A DNA stretch of 48,246 bases, taken from Mesotaenium endlicherianum (Eukaryota; Streptophyta; Zygnematophyceae; Zygnematales; Mesotaeniaceae). The notes beneath the pieces are model-generated. The model was not told where the DNA came from. It saw only the letters and a program-made list of their open reading frames with translations, and made no database searches. Numbering within the stretch: the first letter of the stretch is position 1; each line of letters starts with the position of its first letter. The position numbers were made by a program, and so were the translations under genes. The stretch lies in contig WELA01009875.1 in the NCBI GenBank assembly GCA_009602735.1, positions 1-48,246 of the forward strand, given 5' to 3'. Positions 21,311 through 32,661 of this stretch are shown here, piece by piece.

Positions 21311-23076
21311 AGTGTGCAGGGCACCATGTGTAAAGCGGAGGCTTGTATGGTTGATTTCCCCTCCTCCAGGACCTGTTGAAGGCATGCTGACACACACCGA
21401 CCCAGAATGTACGGTGTGGGTTGGTCATTGTTGGTACCATAGTATGAGTGCTAGGACATGGGGATTTTAGTGTCCCTGCTGTAGATAGGTCAATTCTGGC
21501 GGATTGCTCGCTGTCGTATGAGGTGCAACTTGCAAGCTAGCAACACGTGTCTGGTCAGAACTGGTATTTGCCAAATAGCTTTGCGTCTCACATAAATAGG
21601 CTTGCTTGGCTTAGATCATGCTTTGCATGTGTTTCACATATATTATTTGTCGTGTACAACAGCTACGTGAGCTGCATTCATTTGTGAAATAGGCCAAGCA
21701 GAAACAGTTCAATGCTTCCTGTGTACAAATGGTGAGGTCATACTCTCAGGTTGTTTCCAATTCGAGACAAAATGATAGCCGCTTCCCAACGTGTCCATGC
21801 CCCCCTGATTTGTGGGCCGTGGCGGAGTCTTAACACCTTGTCAACACTTTTTCTTTATGGTAGTACCATGGAGCTATTATGACTTCCAGGTAAAATGCAA
21901 ATGTTCACTCAAACATGTACACCTTGGAGACTGAGGAAGTTGCCCATTTGCACTTATATCAGGGAGCTTTTGTTATGCCGCCATATTTTTTTAAAAATTT
22001 AATCCCTTTGCTGGTTCTCCATCTACTTCTTGGTGCTGGTATCAGCCTGTAGCTATTCACCTCTTCCAATCTGATACCATTTTGCATTACGCGTCCCTTC
22101 CTCCCAGCTGGTCCCTCCTGTCTCTTCGGGTGCCTTTTGAATTTTGAAGAGCTTCCATGCACATGCAGAACATCAGGCGTAACCGCGAGGGTCAGCATGG
22201 GCATGGTAGGGCACGCTGAGGGGCAACCAATTGTGGTCTCAGATCTGATGCAGAAAATTAACCTCATGACTCGAAGTATGAATGATATGCTGGTAGTTTT
22301 TGCTGGTAGTTTTTCCGCATTCTCAACCTAGAAACTAGTGGCTGAATTTTTTTCTCATTGCAAAGCTTGGTCTTTGCATCTGTCGCGGGTAGTTGAAGGC
22401 ACAATTTTGTGACGTTAACCTTTCACTGCTCGTGTGCTTTGTTGGTTGAGAGGAGTGATGAAGAAAAATGTGAACATCGCCATTTGCCTCCACATTCAAA
22501 AGGGACATGAGAATGTTAAGGGGATGCTGCAGGCCAGCACAAATGTGCTGTAAATGTGTGCGCTAAGTACTATAGCTGTCAATCTTTCCTAAAAAGGGCA
22601 CTATTCTTCTTTCTGCCAGCATTTGTTCCCTTGAATGGCAAACCATGTCTTTGTACAGCATGCTAAGGGGCAAGAATGTTTAAAATGACTCTAATGACGT
22701 GCTTGACCTGCATATCAGGTCCCCTTTCTATTGGCTGCCAGTCATAACGCACCTTCATGTTGAATGATAATTTCATATGCATACAAATATGATTGAAGCG
22801 CAGTATCTACAATGTTTACTCAAAAAATATGGGTATGTTGCACCGTCAATCACAATCACCTTCAGAGCTAGATTTCTAAAAGTCATTCAAGACTGTGCAC
22901 CACCCTTCTACATTACCTCGATAACAGCTACTACATTAAGCAGAAGAGGATCCCCACTGTGAACCTAATTCGGAAAAATATGCTTCCTACTAATCTGTTC
23001 TCAAAAGGAGAAGCTGCGCTAGCTACAGAGGGCCCCAAGATATAAGGAAAGGTCTTCAGGGTTTTGTAGAGAAGAA
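21311..23076. other. Spacer between the two duplication units, no gene seen
   Basis: About 1.77 kb of AT-rich sequence with only short, unsupported open frames (for example 21959-22267 minus). It is not part of either duplicated unit as far as I can align by eye. Confidence 0.5.
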
Positions 23077-23096
23077 GCATGCGGTTTGTCAACTGG

Positions 23097-26000
23097 TTAC
23101 TCATTGGCTTTCGGGATTCTGAGCTGGCGAGCTCGAGTGCGAAGCACCCTGATGACCTGTTCCCTTGCACCACCTGGTAGACCTGCCTCCCATGAGAAGT
23201 AATTCTGGACGCGTTGAAGCTCCCTCTGCATCTGCTTGAGGCGGCCGGGCGTTTTCAGCACGGCATCTATCCTCTCTTTTACCGTATGAAAATCCACAAT
23301 TTCAATGAGAATGCTAAATTTGCTATAGTCCAGCACGTCCTGCATGGTTGGACAACCACATTACAAAAGATTGAAGAAGTTAGGAGAAATAAAAATGTGA
23401 TAATAAGGCAGGTGCTCCCGTTGCAAAAGAGCCTAGAGGTGAACTTGAACAACACCTGTACGGTTTCACGCCCATGCAGGAGGGTGAGCAGCCAAATTTG
23501 CATACTATATGGTCGTTCATGGAAACAGCCACTAAAGCATATGTGTTGTGAAGGCTTTGTACTGCAGGTTTTCTGCCATACGCACTTGCCAAATGTATAT
23601 GGTATTATTTGCTATGAGAAGGATATAAACGTACAGCGTCCACTTACCTCCCACGGGCGGTCGTGCTGGCTTTCAATCACGACGGGGATGCACCCAGCTA
23701 GAATGGACTTCACAGGGCGCGAGGTCCATTGGGAGTGGCCAGGTGGCGCGACGCAAAACTTCGAGCGCCCCCACGCATGATCCCATCGCATTTGAATGTC
23801 CCAACGGGTGATATTTTTCTTCTTGTACAGCTGGGCCGACAACAAAGGAAGGGGGCGCTCCAGATCAAAGAGGTGTCAGAACCTAGTGGGGGCTGCGCAC
23901 TTGGGGGAGGACAGGGAGTCGATCAGTACACCGGTAGGGTTGATGATGTCTATGTACGTGTTGTGTGTGTCTTCATGTGTGGCGTGTGCATGTGAAATTG
24001 TGCGTGAGCCTGGAGTTACTTGAAGCACAAGATACTTTCCTGGTGGCGGCCACTAGCTATAACTACAAGTGAGCTCAAAAGAACAGCTGTATTGCATGCG
24101 TTTGACCGGCCTTTTTTCCGATGGTTTCAACACCTGTTTCCCGCGAGGACGTTGCTGCTAGCTACTGCGACCTCCATCTCCAACAGCAGCTCTACTGGAG
24201 ATGCCACGGAAGAGCAATCATGGGGGGTAAGTACTAACTTCTAAGTTGGTACAAGTCTCGACAAGTGGGAGACCTAATCATGAGAGCCTAGAGGCTCCAC
24301 GACCTGATCCAATGTAGGAGAGGCATAGAAAGGCCATCAAATTTGAGGCAAGAGGAGGAGTCGAGAGAGAAAAGCTTCAAATGAGAGGTCTCAGGTGAAG
24401 AGACGGGGCTTGAAGCTCATAACTAGGTTTGTCAAAGAGACAGCTAGAGCATAGAGCTTCATTGAAGTTCATGGTTTGCGCGAATGTTGACGTCCAAGTC
24501 TCAAGAACATGCATCATAAAGGAAAGGGTCGGCAGGAAGAGGCGAGGTGCGTGGGGCAGAACTCAGGAGGAAGCAGCTTGGAGCTTCAGCATTGGATTGA
24601 GTCAGAGACAATCACACACCAATTGTCTATTCGGGGCAGAAAAAAAGTAGGACCAGGCACTCCCTTACGAGTGTAGCCTGAGATTGCATGCATACTATGC
24701 CCCCCAGTAGTGTGAATTGGACTGGACGGGCAGAAGCGAGACACCAGCGGAGCAGAGCATATGTGAACAAGAAGAACATGGAACCAAAGAAGTGCCCAGG
24801 GAGAAGGCCATGGGGTTAAGGAAGCAACCCCACAGAAGCAGGTGTGGCAGGAACAACAGGTGCTGGAACCTCAGGTGGCGGGATAGTTGGAACTTGGATG
24901 TCTTACACAGGAGGGAGAAGGCGGCATGAAGAGAAAAACCAATCGAAGGACAGTTGGCAGGACAGAAGCTTCCAACAAATGAAGAATGCGCGCACGCAAT
25001 CGGCCCACCTTAAGAAGCTCATGACGCACGTGGTGGCCCGCGTAAGGGATGTTGATGCCGTGGTGATGCCCAGGCCCAAATCGGAGCAGCACATCAATGT
25101 AGCGGCGCGCGAAGGGACTTTTGAGTTCATCTTTATCCCCCAGGGGTGGCAGCACGATGTCGCGCCCGGGAATGTAGCAGGGGATGTCGGGAATGTCGGG
25201 AGAGAAGGCCGGCTCCTTCCCCCAGTTATATGTGAGCGCCTGCATGGCACGTATGATTAAGGCACTTGTCTGTTGTGTTCGAGCATTGTGTACAACAAGC
25301 TGGAAAGGGCAAAACGTGATGAACATCTACATTAAGTAGGAACTGATTAGTATACTTGCTACGCATGAAGCTAGGCTGTTATCTGAGTGGTGGAGGAAAC
25401 GCTGCCAAGAGCCTGAAGCGTGTGCAACTTACCCAGATGCCAACAGATGTGTGGGCGTGAGTGCTTCTTATCAGAATGTCTCCATTTGTCTGCTTCAATC
25501 CAAGAAAAGATACACTATGAGGAGCCCGAGCAAAGTTCACAGAGCACTCAAGTGAATGTGCGTAAGCATGCAAACCATTGTACTTTAGGATAAAGCCATG
25601 ATCCCACACGTGATACAGACTGTGCTGGAGCTTTGTATATCCTTCTTTATACTAAGTTGACTCAATCAGATTCTCGACATCGGCAAGAACGCATTTTCTG
25701 AGAGAGTATTGTCAGGCTCCTCATTACATAATGAGGATGTAGTTTGAGCTGGTGGTACTTAGCACCCATTCTATGCAACCCATGGATTTGGGCACTCACT
25801 TGCATAAAGAACATCTCTCCATAATCAGAAGGATCTGTGTAGGGAAGGACAGAGCAACGACCGTGATCCATAGTGAAGACGCTAAAATGATCCCTTCCAT
25901 TTGTTCTGTTGAAATAAGGGTATGCTGTCTTTATGGTAGTCAGCATTTTTGCCCATGCCTTGGCCACATTCTGCAGTGCAGGTTCAATATGGTTCTCAAC

Positions 26001-26360
26001 TGGAGGTAACTCTACAAACAGGTGGTGCGTAGGGAAGTAAGGCACGTAGAACAACGTGGCCTTATCGGGGTCCATCGTGACTGTTGTCGTATCTGTGACA
26101 AGCATATCATATATATATTCCTCTGCTGCATACTGGCGGCTATAGAAGTAGTGGGGCTTGTTGAGCAAGTCATGGGTGAAGTTATATCCTAGTGTATCAT
26201 ACACGTATATGAATTGCACTAAGGAGTCCTCTGGTGGACCTTGGACTGGTCTTGTGTAAGGGGTCGTCACTAGTAACAACAGCAGCAGGTATCCAAGCAC
26301 ACTAATCAAGACGAGAGGCAAGCTGAAGCATATCTTCCTGCCCAGCCGAAAGTTGGCCAT
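23097..26360 (-). CDS. GT47 exostosin-family glycosyltransferase, copy B (5 exons)
   Basis: Exons: 25800-26360, 25433-25489, 25009-25239, 23648-23830, 23097-23339; all phase 0; 424 residues. Same architecture as copy A: N-terminal membrane anchor at about 12-34 (LPLVLISVLGYLLLLLLV), exostosin N-half in exon 1, PGRDIVLPP in exon 3, SKFCVAPPGHSQW in exon 4, and a charged helical C-terminal region ending IPKANE. The donor of intron 3 is GTGGGC, a weak match. At residue 324 the usual acidic position in RPVE/D..LAG.IPV is Lys (codon AAG at 23708-23710), whereas copy A has Glu. A single G-to-A change explains it. This may reduce donor binding, so copy B may be impaired or divergent in function. It faces GT92 across 1.1 kb. 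Confidence 0.87.
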
Positions 26361-26909
26361 CGCAAACGAAAGCCGCGCTCACCATGGAAAATCGTGTGTT
26401 GTATTGATAGACACAGATGGATGTGCAGCATGGCGTAATGTAGCTTAGGACACGATGCTCGGAATACTGAGTATGACGGATATCAACTACGCCCTGTCAC
26501 ATGCAGAATTGACATCGGACGCACTTAACTTGGAGATTATGATAGTTACGCACACGTCCCCGTTTTCAAGAACAATAAAGTTCATAGTTTTGATGGACAA
26601 CATCCATGGGGGCTGGAAGACCTTGGAAGACCCGGTCGTGTCTACCGAATGCGGAGTTGTGGTGTCTGCATGGTGGGGTATTATTGCACGGCTACCAATT
26701 TGTTGGTGTCTTCGAAATTTCGAATGACGTCGGGACTTGGGAGTCTGGACAGGTCGGGACTCGAGAAAGCGACACAAGCAGAAGGGTCAGTGATTGTCGG
26801 TGCCTTGACTTTGGTTTGTAGGGCGCACCCATTTGCACGGTGCACCTGTCGTCCACTGTCGTCTTCTAGTCTGGTGAATTTACATATGTATCGTGAGGTG
26901 TGCACATTC

Positions 26910-26940
<31 letters not shown>

Positions 26941-27487
26941 ATCATATTCATGAGAAGAATGTCAACGTTGACGGGTGGTGGTATCAGCCTGTATAAACTG
27001 GTATTAACCTGTATGAACATAATCCCCCCTCAGTCAGCAGTACTTACATTGACCACCAAGTGACCATTCTTCACCTGCATATGTGAGTGCCACTGAACTC
27101 TTTTGCAAACTTGCTGCAACAGTCGGCCCATGGAAGCGATTTGATGGCGACTTGATGTGAACCCTAGAGTTTATCGGAGGGCGTGTAATCTGCACCAGCC
27201 TCTGCAAATTTCAAGAAAGTATCTGTCCCTTTCAAATGTCTATTAGGGTGAGGTATTGGAATAGACCAACGTTGTGAGATGGCCCTATATGTAGGTCGGT
27301 GCGTGCACCGTAGCATGAGGAGCCTTTGTGATTATTTCTTTGAAAGGGTGTCGGACGCAGTTCTTGAGATCACTTACAGGAAGCTGTTGACGAGAGATGA
27401 TTTCCGAGATAGGACAAGCGATGAGCAGAATACATGGGGTAGTCGCGCATTGTACGCGAGCCTCCCGTCCTCAGCGAAGAAGGAGCC
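26361..27487. promoter_or_regulatory. Shared divergent upstream region of GT47-B and GT92
   Basis: 1127 bp separate the two start codons, which point away from each other. The corresponding region in the left unit is 18935 to about 19985. Part of it is conserved between units (27280-27400 with 19730-19830), which may mark regulatory sequence or untranslated exons. A (TA)n run is at 26911-26936. No specific factor site can be named. Confidence 0.4.
26910..26936. repeat. (TA)n microsatellite
   Basis: About 13 TA units in the interval between GT47-B and GT92. Confidence 0.9.
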
Positions 27488-30400
27488 ATGTTCAGATGTA
27501 GATTACCCGAGAGGATGTCCTCACCTGGCCCTTCTGTTTACGCAAAGCTTCTCTCAATAACAGCGGACAGGAGGTTGCTACTGTGCGCATTAATTATCTT
27601 CTTCTTGGCAGCTGCAACCGTGTGCCTCCAGCGCACTACGCCACCGCGTTCGCGGGTTGCACACGGCGGCGGCCCGAAGCTGCAGGCGCTGGCACATTTG
27701 AGAAGGTACACACGTCCGCTCTCCGACAGAGCATCCAACGTCAGGCTCTGCTCGCCCGACACGGAAAAGCCCTTCACGACAGGCACGTTCTTGAGCAGGC
27801 CGCTCCCGACAGCTGCCGGCAACGGCACGGAGCACAAGTTGGCCCAGGTGACGTTGTTTGAGGCGGAACTCCTCCACCTGGCATGGGAGGACAAGCCCGA
27901 GGTGCGTGCGTGGGCTGAGGTGCATCAGCTTGGGGCGGGGCTCAGCGTGCGCTCGATCTCTCTGTCACCCTTCCTCTGAGTAGTTCCCTCTCCCCTCTCC
28001 CTCCTCCCTCTTTGGGGCGCCCCCATTTGCCCGGGGCTGCTGTGGCCCGGGCACCGTGCCCATCCCGTGCCAGGCACTAAGTAGTAAGATTTCCCAGCTA
28101 TATGTCAACTTAGAGATGTGTGGAGGACTCGGATGTCAGATAAGGAGCTATATGACTTTACTGAAGGTGCTGATTACTGAAGGGTGCTGCTTGCGTTTCG
28201 CTTGCAGATCTTTGCAAGCGGGCGGCAGGGGGGCGTCGCGCCCGTGCTGCGCCTCCTGGCAGCCGTGGAGGACTCGGACTCCATCCACAGGTCCCAGTTC
28301 CACGGGTGGGGCGCTGCTTTCATGAGCCCGCTCTATTTCAACGGCAACATCCAGCTCGAGTGCCACTACTACCCGACAGCTGGCGCCTCGGGGGGGGCTG
28401 GGGAAGCAGCGTTCCGCTGGGGGGCGGAAGCAGGCTCGGGTTTGGAGGCTCCGGTGTTCAAGTCCCTCGCCTTCTTTGAGAGGATGGGCAGCAGCCTCCA
28501 CGAGTATTATGTCATCCTCCTCTGCCCCGCCCCTGCCCCTGCCCCTGCCCCTACCTCGCCCTCTGAAGAAATCCCTGGAGAGGGGAGTGTGAACGGAAAT
28601 TCCAGCAAAGAGGGGCAGCGGGGTGCTGGTACAAGCACGTCCGACAGAAAGTTGCTGGGTGAGGATGGGGCGGGGGCGCGGCCAGGGACGGGTGCAGGGA
28701 CGGTGGCGGGGGCAGGAGCCAAGGGGTCGGTGCGGGCAGAGGCGTTGTCAGATGGCGTCGATCGCGTGCTCTACGAGGGCAGATTTGAGGTGCAGCTGGC
28801 GGCGTCTCTGGAAGGCTCGGACCTCCGCATCAGCCGCCTGCACCTCTGCCGCAGCGACCGCGACTCCATCCCCAAGCCCTTCCACGTCCTCCTCGGCCAA
28901 GACATCGCTGTGGCTGGCGAGCCGAGCGAGCCCCTGTGGGGAATGAGGCCGGGGGCGGGGGCCGGGGAGGGGGAGGGGGAGGGAGGAGAACAGCAGCTGA
29001 GGGGCGCGGAGGGGCCTTGGGTGCCGGGGGCGTCGCTGCACCAACTCCCATCTCTTGGGGTATCCGGGCACGGGGTGTACGACACCTTGCACTACCTGCC
29101 GCGAGGCAAGGGCGGCGCGACACGCGTGCTGGTGGACCGGGAGGAGGTCCAGGTGGCGGCCAGCGAGGCGGTCGAGCTCGCCGGCAAGATGCCGGGGAGC
29201 CGCGCCGAGGCGGGGCGCGAGTTCCAGCTGTCCGTGTGCGTGCGCCCGTTTGCCAGCGCGCGCCCGTTCATGTCCGAGACGGGCAGCCCCACGTCCTCGG
29301 ACGCGCGCATCGTGGAGTGGATTGACGCGCACCTCCTCGCCGGCGTCGACCACATCTACTTCTTCGACCGCGACCCCGGCAAGCGGCGGCGCCTCCTGCG
29401 ACCGTACGTGCGCCGGGGCCAGCTGCTGCACCTGCCCTTCCCCGACTGGAGCGAGGTCCACTTCCGCCTCGAGTACAAGAAGAGCGGCGACACCTATAAC
29501 GTAAGTCCACTGTTGAAGCATTTGCAAATATGGGGTCAGAGTCATCCCGTGCCCACGCTTGTACTACCCCCTGTCGACCTATTACCCCATGTCCATGTGT
29601 CGGCTCCTGATGTAAGCTCCTGGTCCAGGTGTACCTGCACGCCGCCCGCTTGATACCCGTTCTTACTGGTTCCTGCTTGTCCTTCTTCCCTGGTCCTCAC
29701 CCAGCCAGCCCTCTTTGCGGCTTTCTGCAGCGCCAGCCAGCACTCGGGCTATGCACCTGAAGTCTCTTCCCCGCCCCCACCCACACCCGCACCCCGACCT
29801 GCCTCGCATCTGCACGGGCGTCGGCACCTGGCTTTGCACTGGCGCCCGCCTGGTTGAGAGAAGGATGGCAGCAAGGGTTGCAGGTGGCGCTTGCTGATGG
29901 CACATGGACACCGGTGAATCTGAGAGATCAGATTGACTGGTTGAAAGGTCGTGGAAGCCCCCTGCGGCAAACAGCACAGGGTAGGCAAGCCGTTGATGAT
30001 GGTGTTCTTCGACAGAATCTTGTGGGGGAGGGAGAGGACAGGAGGGGGAGAGGGGAGCGGAGCTTAGAGAGAGAGAGAGAGCGAGAGAGAGAGAGAGAGA
30101 GAGAGAGAGGGGAGGGGAGGGGCCCGGAGTGGGCTTGTTTGAAGCTTCGCAGGTGACAGCTGGCCGAGGAGCTTGCACGGGGGGGGTCAGAATGGTATGC
30201 ACTGTTTCGGAGCAAGGCAGGGTCTGAGGGGTGTAATTTAAGGTTCTATTAACTTTAGCTTTGGGGTTGACTTCAACTTTAGCTTTAACTATAACTTTGC
30301 ACTACCCCCCCCCCCCNNNNNNNNNNNNNNNNNNNNNNNNNNNNNNNNNNNNNNNNNNNNNNNNNNNNNNNNNNNNNNNNNNNNNNNNNNNNNNNNNNNN

Positions 30401-32661
30401 NNNNNNNNNNNNNNNNNNNNNNNNNNNNNNNNNNNNNNNNNNNNNNNNNNNNNNNNNNNNNNNNNNNNNNNNNNNNNNNNNNNNNNNNNNNNNNNNNNNN
30501 NNNNNNNNNNNNNNNNNNNNNNNNNNNNNNNNNNNNNNNNNNNNNNNNNNNNNNNNNNNNNNNNNNNNNNNNNNNNNNNNNNNNNNNNNNNNNNNNNNNN
30601 NNNNNNNNNNNNNNNNNNNNNNNNNNNNNNNNNNNNNNNNNNNNNNNNNNNNNNNNNNNNNNNNNNNNNNNNNNNNNNNNNNNNNNNNNNNNNNNNNNNN
30701 NNNNNNNNNNNNNNNNNNNNNNNNNNNNNNNNNNNNNNNNNNNNNNNNNNNNNNNNNNNNNNNNNNNNNNNNNNNNNNNNNNNNNNNNNNNNNNNNNNNN
30801 NNNNNNNCCTCCTCTCTCCCCCTTCCCCCCTTTGCCCCCTTTGTCTCTCAGGCACGCAAGCGAGTGCACTTGGGAAGGTTCTGTCTCTCATACATCCCGA
30901 ATGTGGGTGCCGGGACGTGACCAACGCGTCTCTTTTATACTGGCTCGCGGTTGTGCACGCCGCGCGTTGGAAGTGAAGCACGCTCCTCTATGTACGCTAC
31001 CAACTTGTCCATTTGAAAAACTCGTTGTGCGCTCTTACTAAGAAGTATGACGGTTTCCCCCCCTGCACTTCGCCCTCCTCGATCCTTTCTTCCTGCCCCT
31101 TCTTTGCCTCCAGTTCCCGACGGCGTACGACCAGATTCCGGCCTATGAGCTGTGCCTCATGCTGGGCCGTCGCTACGGCGACACGTGGCAGTTCCACACG
31201 GACCTCGACGAGTTCCTCCTGACCCCGCACCCCGAGAGGGGCTCCCTGAAGCGGCGGCTCACGAGGGCCGTGGCCGCGGAGGAAGCCGCCCGCGGCCACC
31301 GCGTCAAGGTGCTCTCCATCCAGCGCTTCGACGTGTGGGGAGTCACGGCGGCCAATCGCCTCATGCCTGTGCTCCCCCACACGAAGCGCAACAGGGAGCC
31401 CTTGCACGGCGGCAGGGGCAAGCTGGCGGTCAGCCCGGAAGTCAGCATCCCCTCGTGAGTGCCGCCAGCCGGGCCCCGCCTCTCCCTTCTCCTCCCCTTT
31501 CTGAGTTTTAGCTGAACGCTGTGTGGGAGTTGGCATTCCCCTCTCCCGCACAAGCTGTGCTCGCTGCCGCCAGGTGGCAGCTCCATGTGCATGTCTCCTC
31601 CCCGCCGTCAGCGTCGGATGAACGACAGAACTGAGACAAAGTGATGCTTCCAAGTCTCTCTGGTTCCAGTTGCCTCCCCCCATCCTCGTCGCATTTCTTG
31701 TGCACTTCCAGGTGGAGGTTGTTCTCGCCGTCGAAAACAACCGCTTCGTATCATTGCCCTCGAAGAAGGCACCTCTTCCTTCTTCCCTCGTCCTTTCTCA
31801 AGGGACCTTGACCCGCAGTTTGTCTGGAAGCTGCCGTCAAGCTGCCGTCGGAAAGCGAGATGTGAACCTTGCAACTCACGCTAGACCACAACAGCCAAGA
31901 CTTAACTTGAGAAGTTTTGTGGAGTTGTTGTAAGGATCTTGTGCTTGCGCTATGCGCTTTGTGTCTAAATTTCAGTGTGCATGCTGTGCAACATGTGCTC
32001 TGATGCTGTCCTGAAAGGTCATGCCTAATACTATTACTTGAATAAATTCCTCAATAAACTCCACAGTATTATGGGGGCGTTGCGGGTGCACATATGGAGC
32101 TTCATGTTGAGGTTGTTCAGTGGAAACTCGTCATTTACCTGATGACTTGCCAGCCGCATGATGTTAGAATTGGGACATTCGTCTCTATCTTCATCGATCC
32201 GTGTTTGTTGACGACCTGTAGATGACATACCTCTTGAAGATGTATGTCAGTAAGTCAATTTAACCCGGCAGCCTCCATGGTATGAGCACAAGCTTCTGGT
32301 AGACGTCTCCTAACTTGACAATTATTAATCTGCGCCTGACAAACCTTGCATCGCAATATGCGTCTCTTACTGCAGTACAAGCTGCATCCATGTCTCAAAT
32401 GTGGACAACAAGTTCGTGTACACGATCCCAGTGGACCTTTTCCGTATATATCACTACACATCGTGGGCAATTGACGCCAATTGGACCGTAGGAGACGGCG
32501 CCCAATTTGTCAAGGATGTGAATGCGACAAAGCTGACATCCAAGGTGGCCAGGTGTAAGTGGAAGCCATGCGATGCCAAGCTGAGCCCGACTTTTTGCTT
32601 GCCTTTCTGTCGGTTGATGCAACGGCAGACGAGGCCACAAATAGCACTGAGTTATTATTGA
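27488..32661 (+). CDS. GT92 (DUF23) family glycosyltransferase
   Basis: Exons: 27488-27901, 28208-29500, 31114-31454, and 32376 to about 32661; about 777 residues. Exons 1-3 join in phase 0, exons 3-4 in phase 2. Type II membrane anchor at residues 29-47 (exon 1). Exon 2 carries the GT92 core: the SVCVRPF segment, then IVEWIDAHLLAGVDHIYFFD, and RPYVRRGQLLHLPFPDW. Exon 3 opens with AYDQIPAYELCL and contains HTDLDEFL, the DxD-type metal/donor site. Exon 4 has the IYHYTSW segment seen near the family's C terminus. The closest characterised plant members are galactan beta-1,4-galactosyltransferases (GALS), so galactosyl transfer in the Golgi is a reasonable guess, not shown. The last exon edge is uncertain (a GTAAGT at 32555 may be a donor). 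A Gly/Glu-rich insertion at about 28940-29000 is unusual. An alternative start is the Met at residue 10. Confidence 0.85.
30066..30110 (+). repeat. (GA)n microsatellite in GT92 intron 2
   Basis: GAGAGA run with one GC interruption, followed by G-rich sequence. About 200 bp before the assembly gap. Confidence 0.9.
30240..30303 (+). repeat. Degenerate AACTTTAGCTTT repeat
   Basis: Two or more imperfect copies of an AACTTTAGCTTT-like unit lie directly before a C homopolymer and the gap, in GT92 intron 2. Confidence 0.55.
30317..30807. other. Assembly gap (N) inside GT92 intron 2
   Basis: 491 unknown bases between a C homopolymer (30305-30316) and C/T-rich sequence. It falls wholly in the intron between GT92 exons 2 and 3. 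The real length is unknown, and an extra small exon here cannot be excluded, although exons 2 and 3 join in phase with the family pattern intact. Confidence 0.95.

Larger units (their letters stand above)
23077..29490. repeat. Right unit of the segmental duplication (GT47 + GT92)
   Basis: Partner of 15296-21310. Here the GT92 gene is intact in exon 2 and continues with further exons to about 32.66 kb. The left unit ends abruptly where exon 2 ends. Exon lengths are identical between the GT47 copies except exon 3 (237 versus 231 bp), while intron lengths differ strongly. Confidence 0.85.

Noticed and set aside
25490..25609. Minus-strand frame continuing upstream of GT47-B exon 2 (FILKYNGLHAYAH...)
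   Set aside because: Copy A has no open counterpart, and the conserved CAG acceptor at exon 2 in both copies marks this as intron.
28748..29545. 265-residue minus-strand open frame
   Set aside because: Shadow of the GC-rich GT92 exon 2, lacking stops only because of base composition.
31665..31780. Possible extra GT92 exon after a TTCCAG acceptor (GTGGAGGTTG...)
   Set aside because: GT92 exons 3 and 4 join in phase and leave no gap in the family pattern. The candidate segment shows no conserved GT92 motif.
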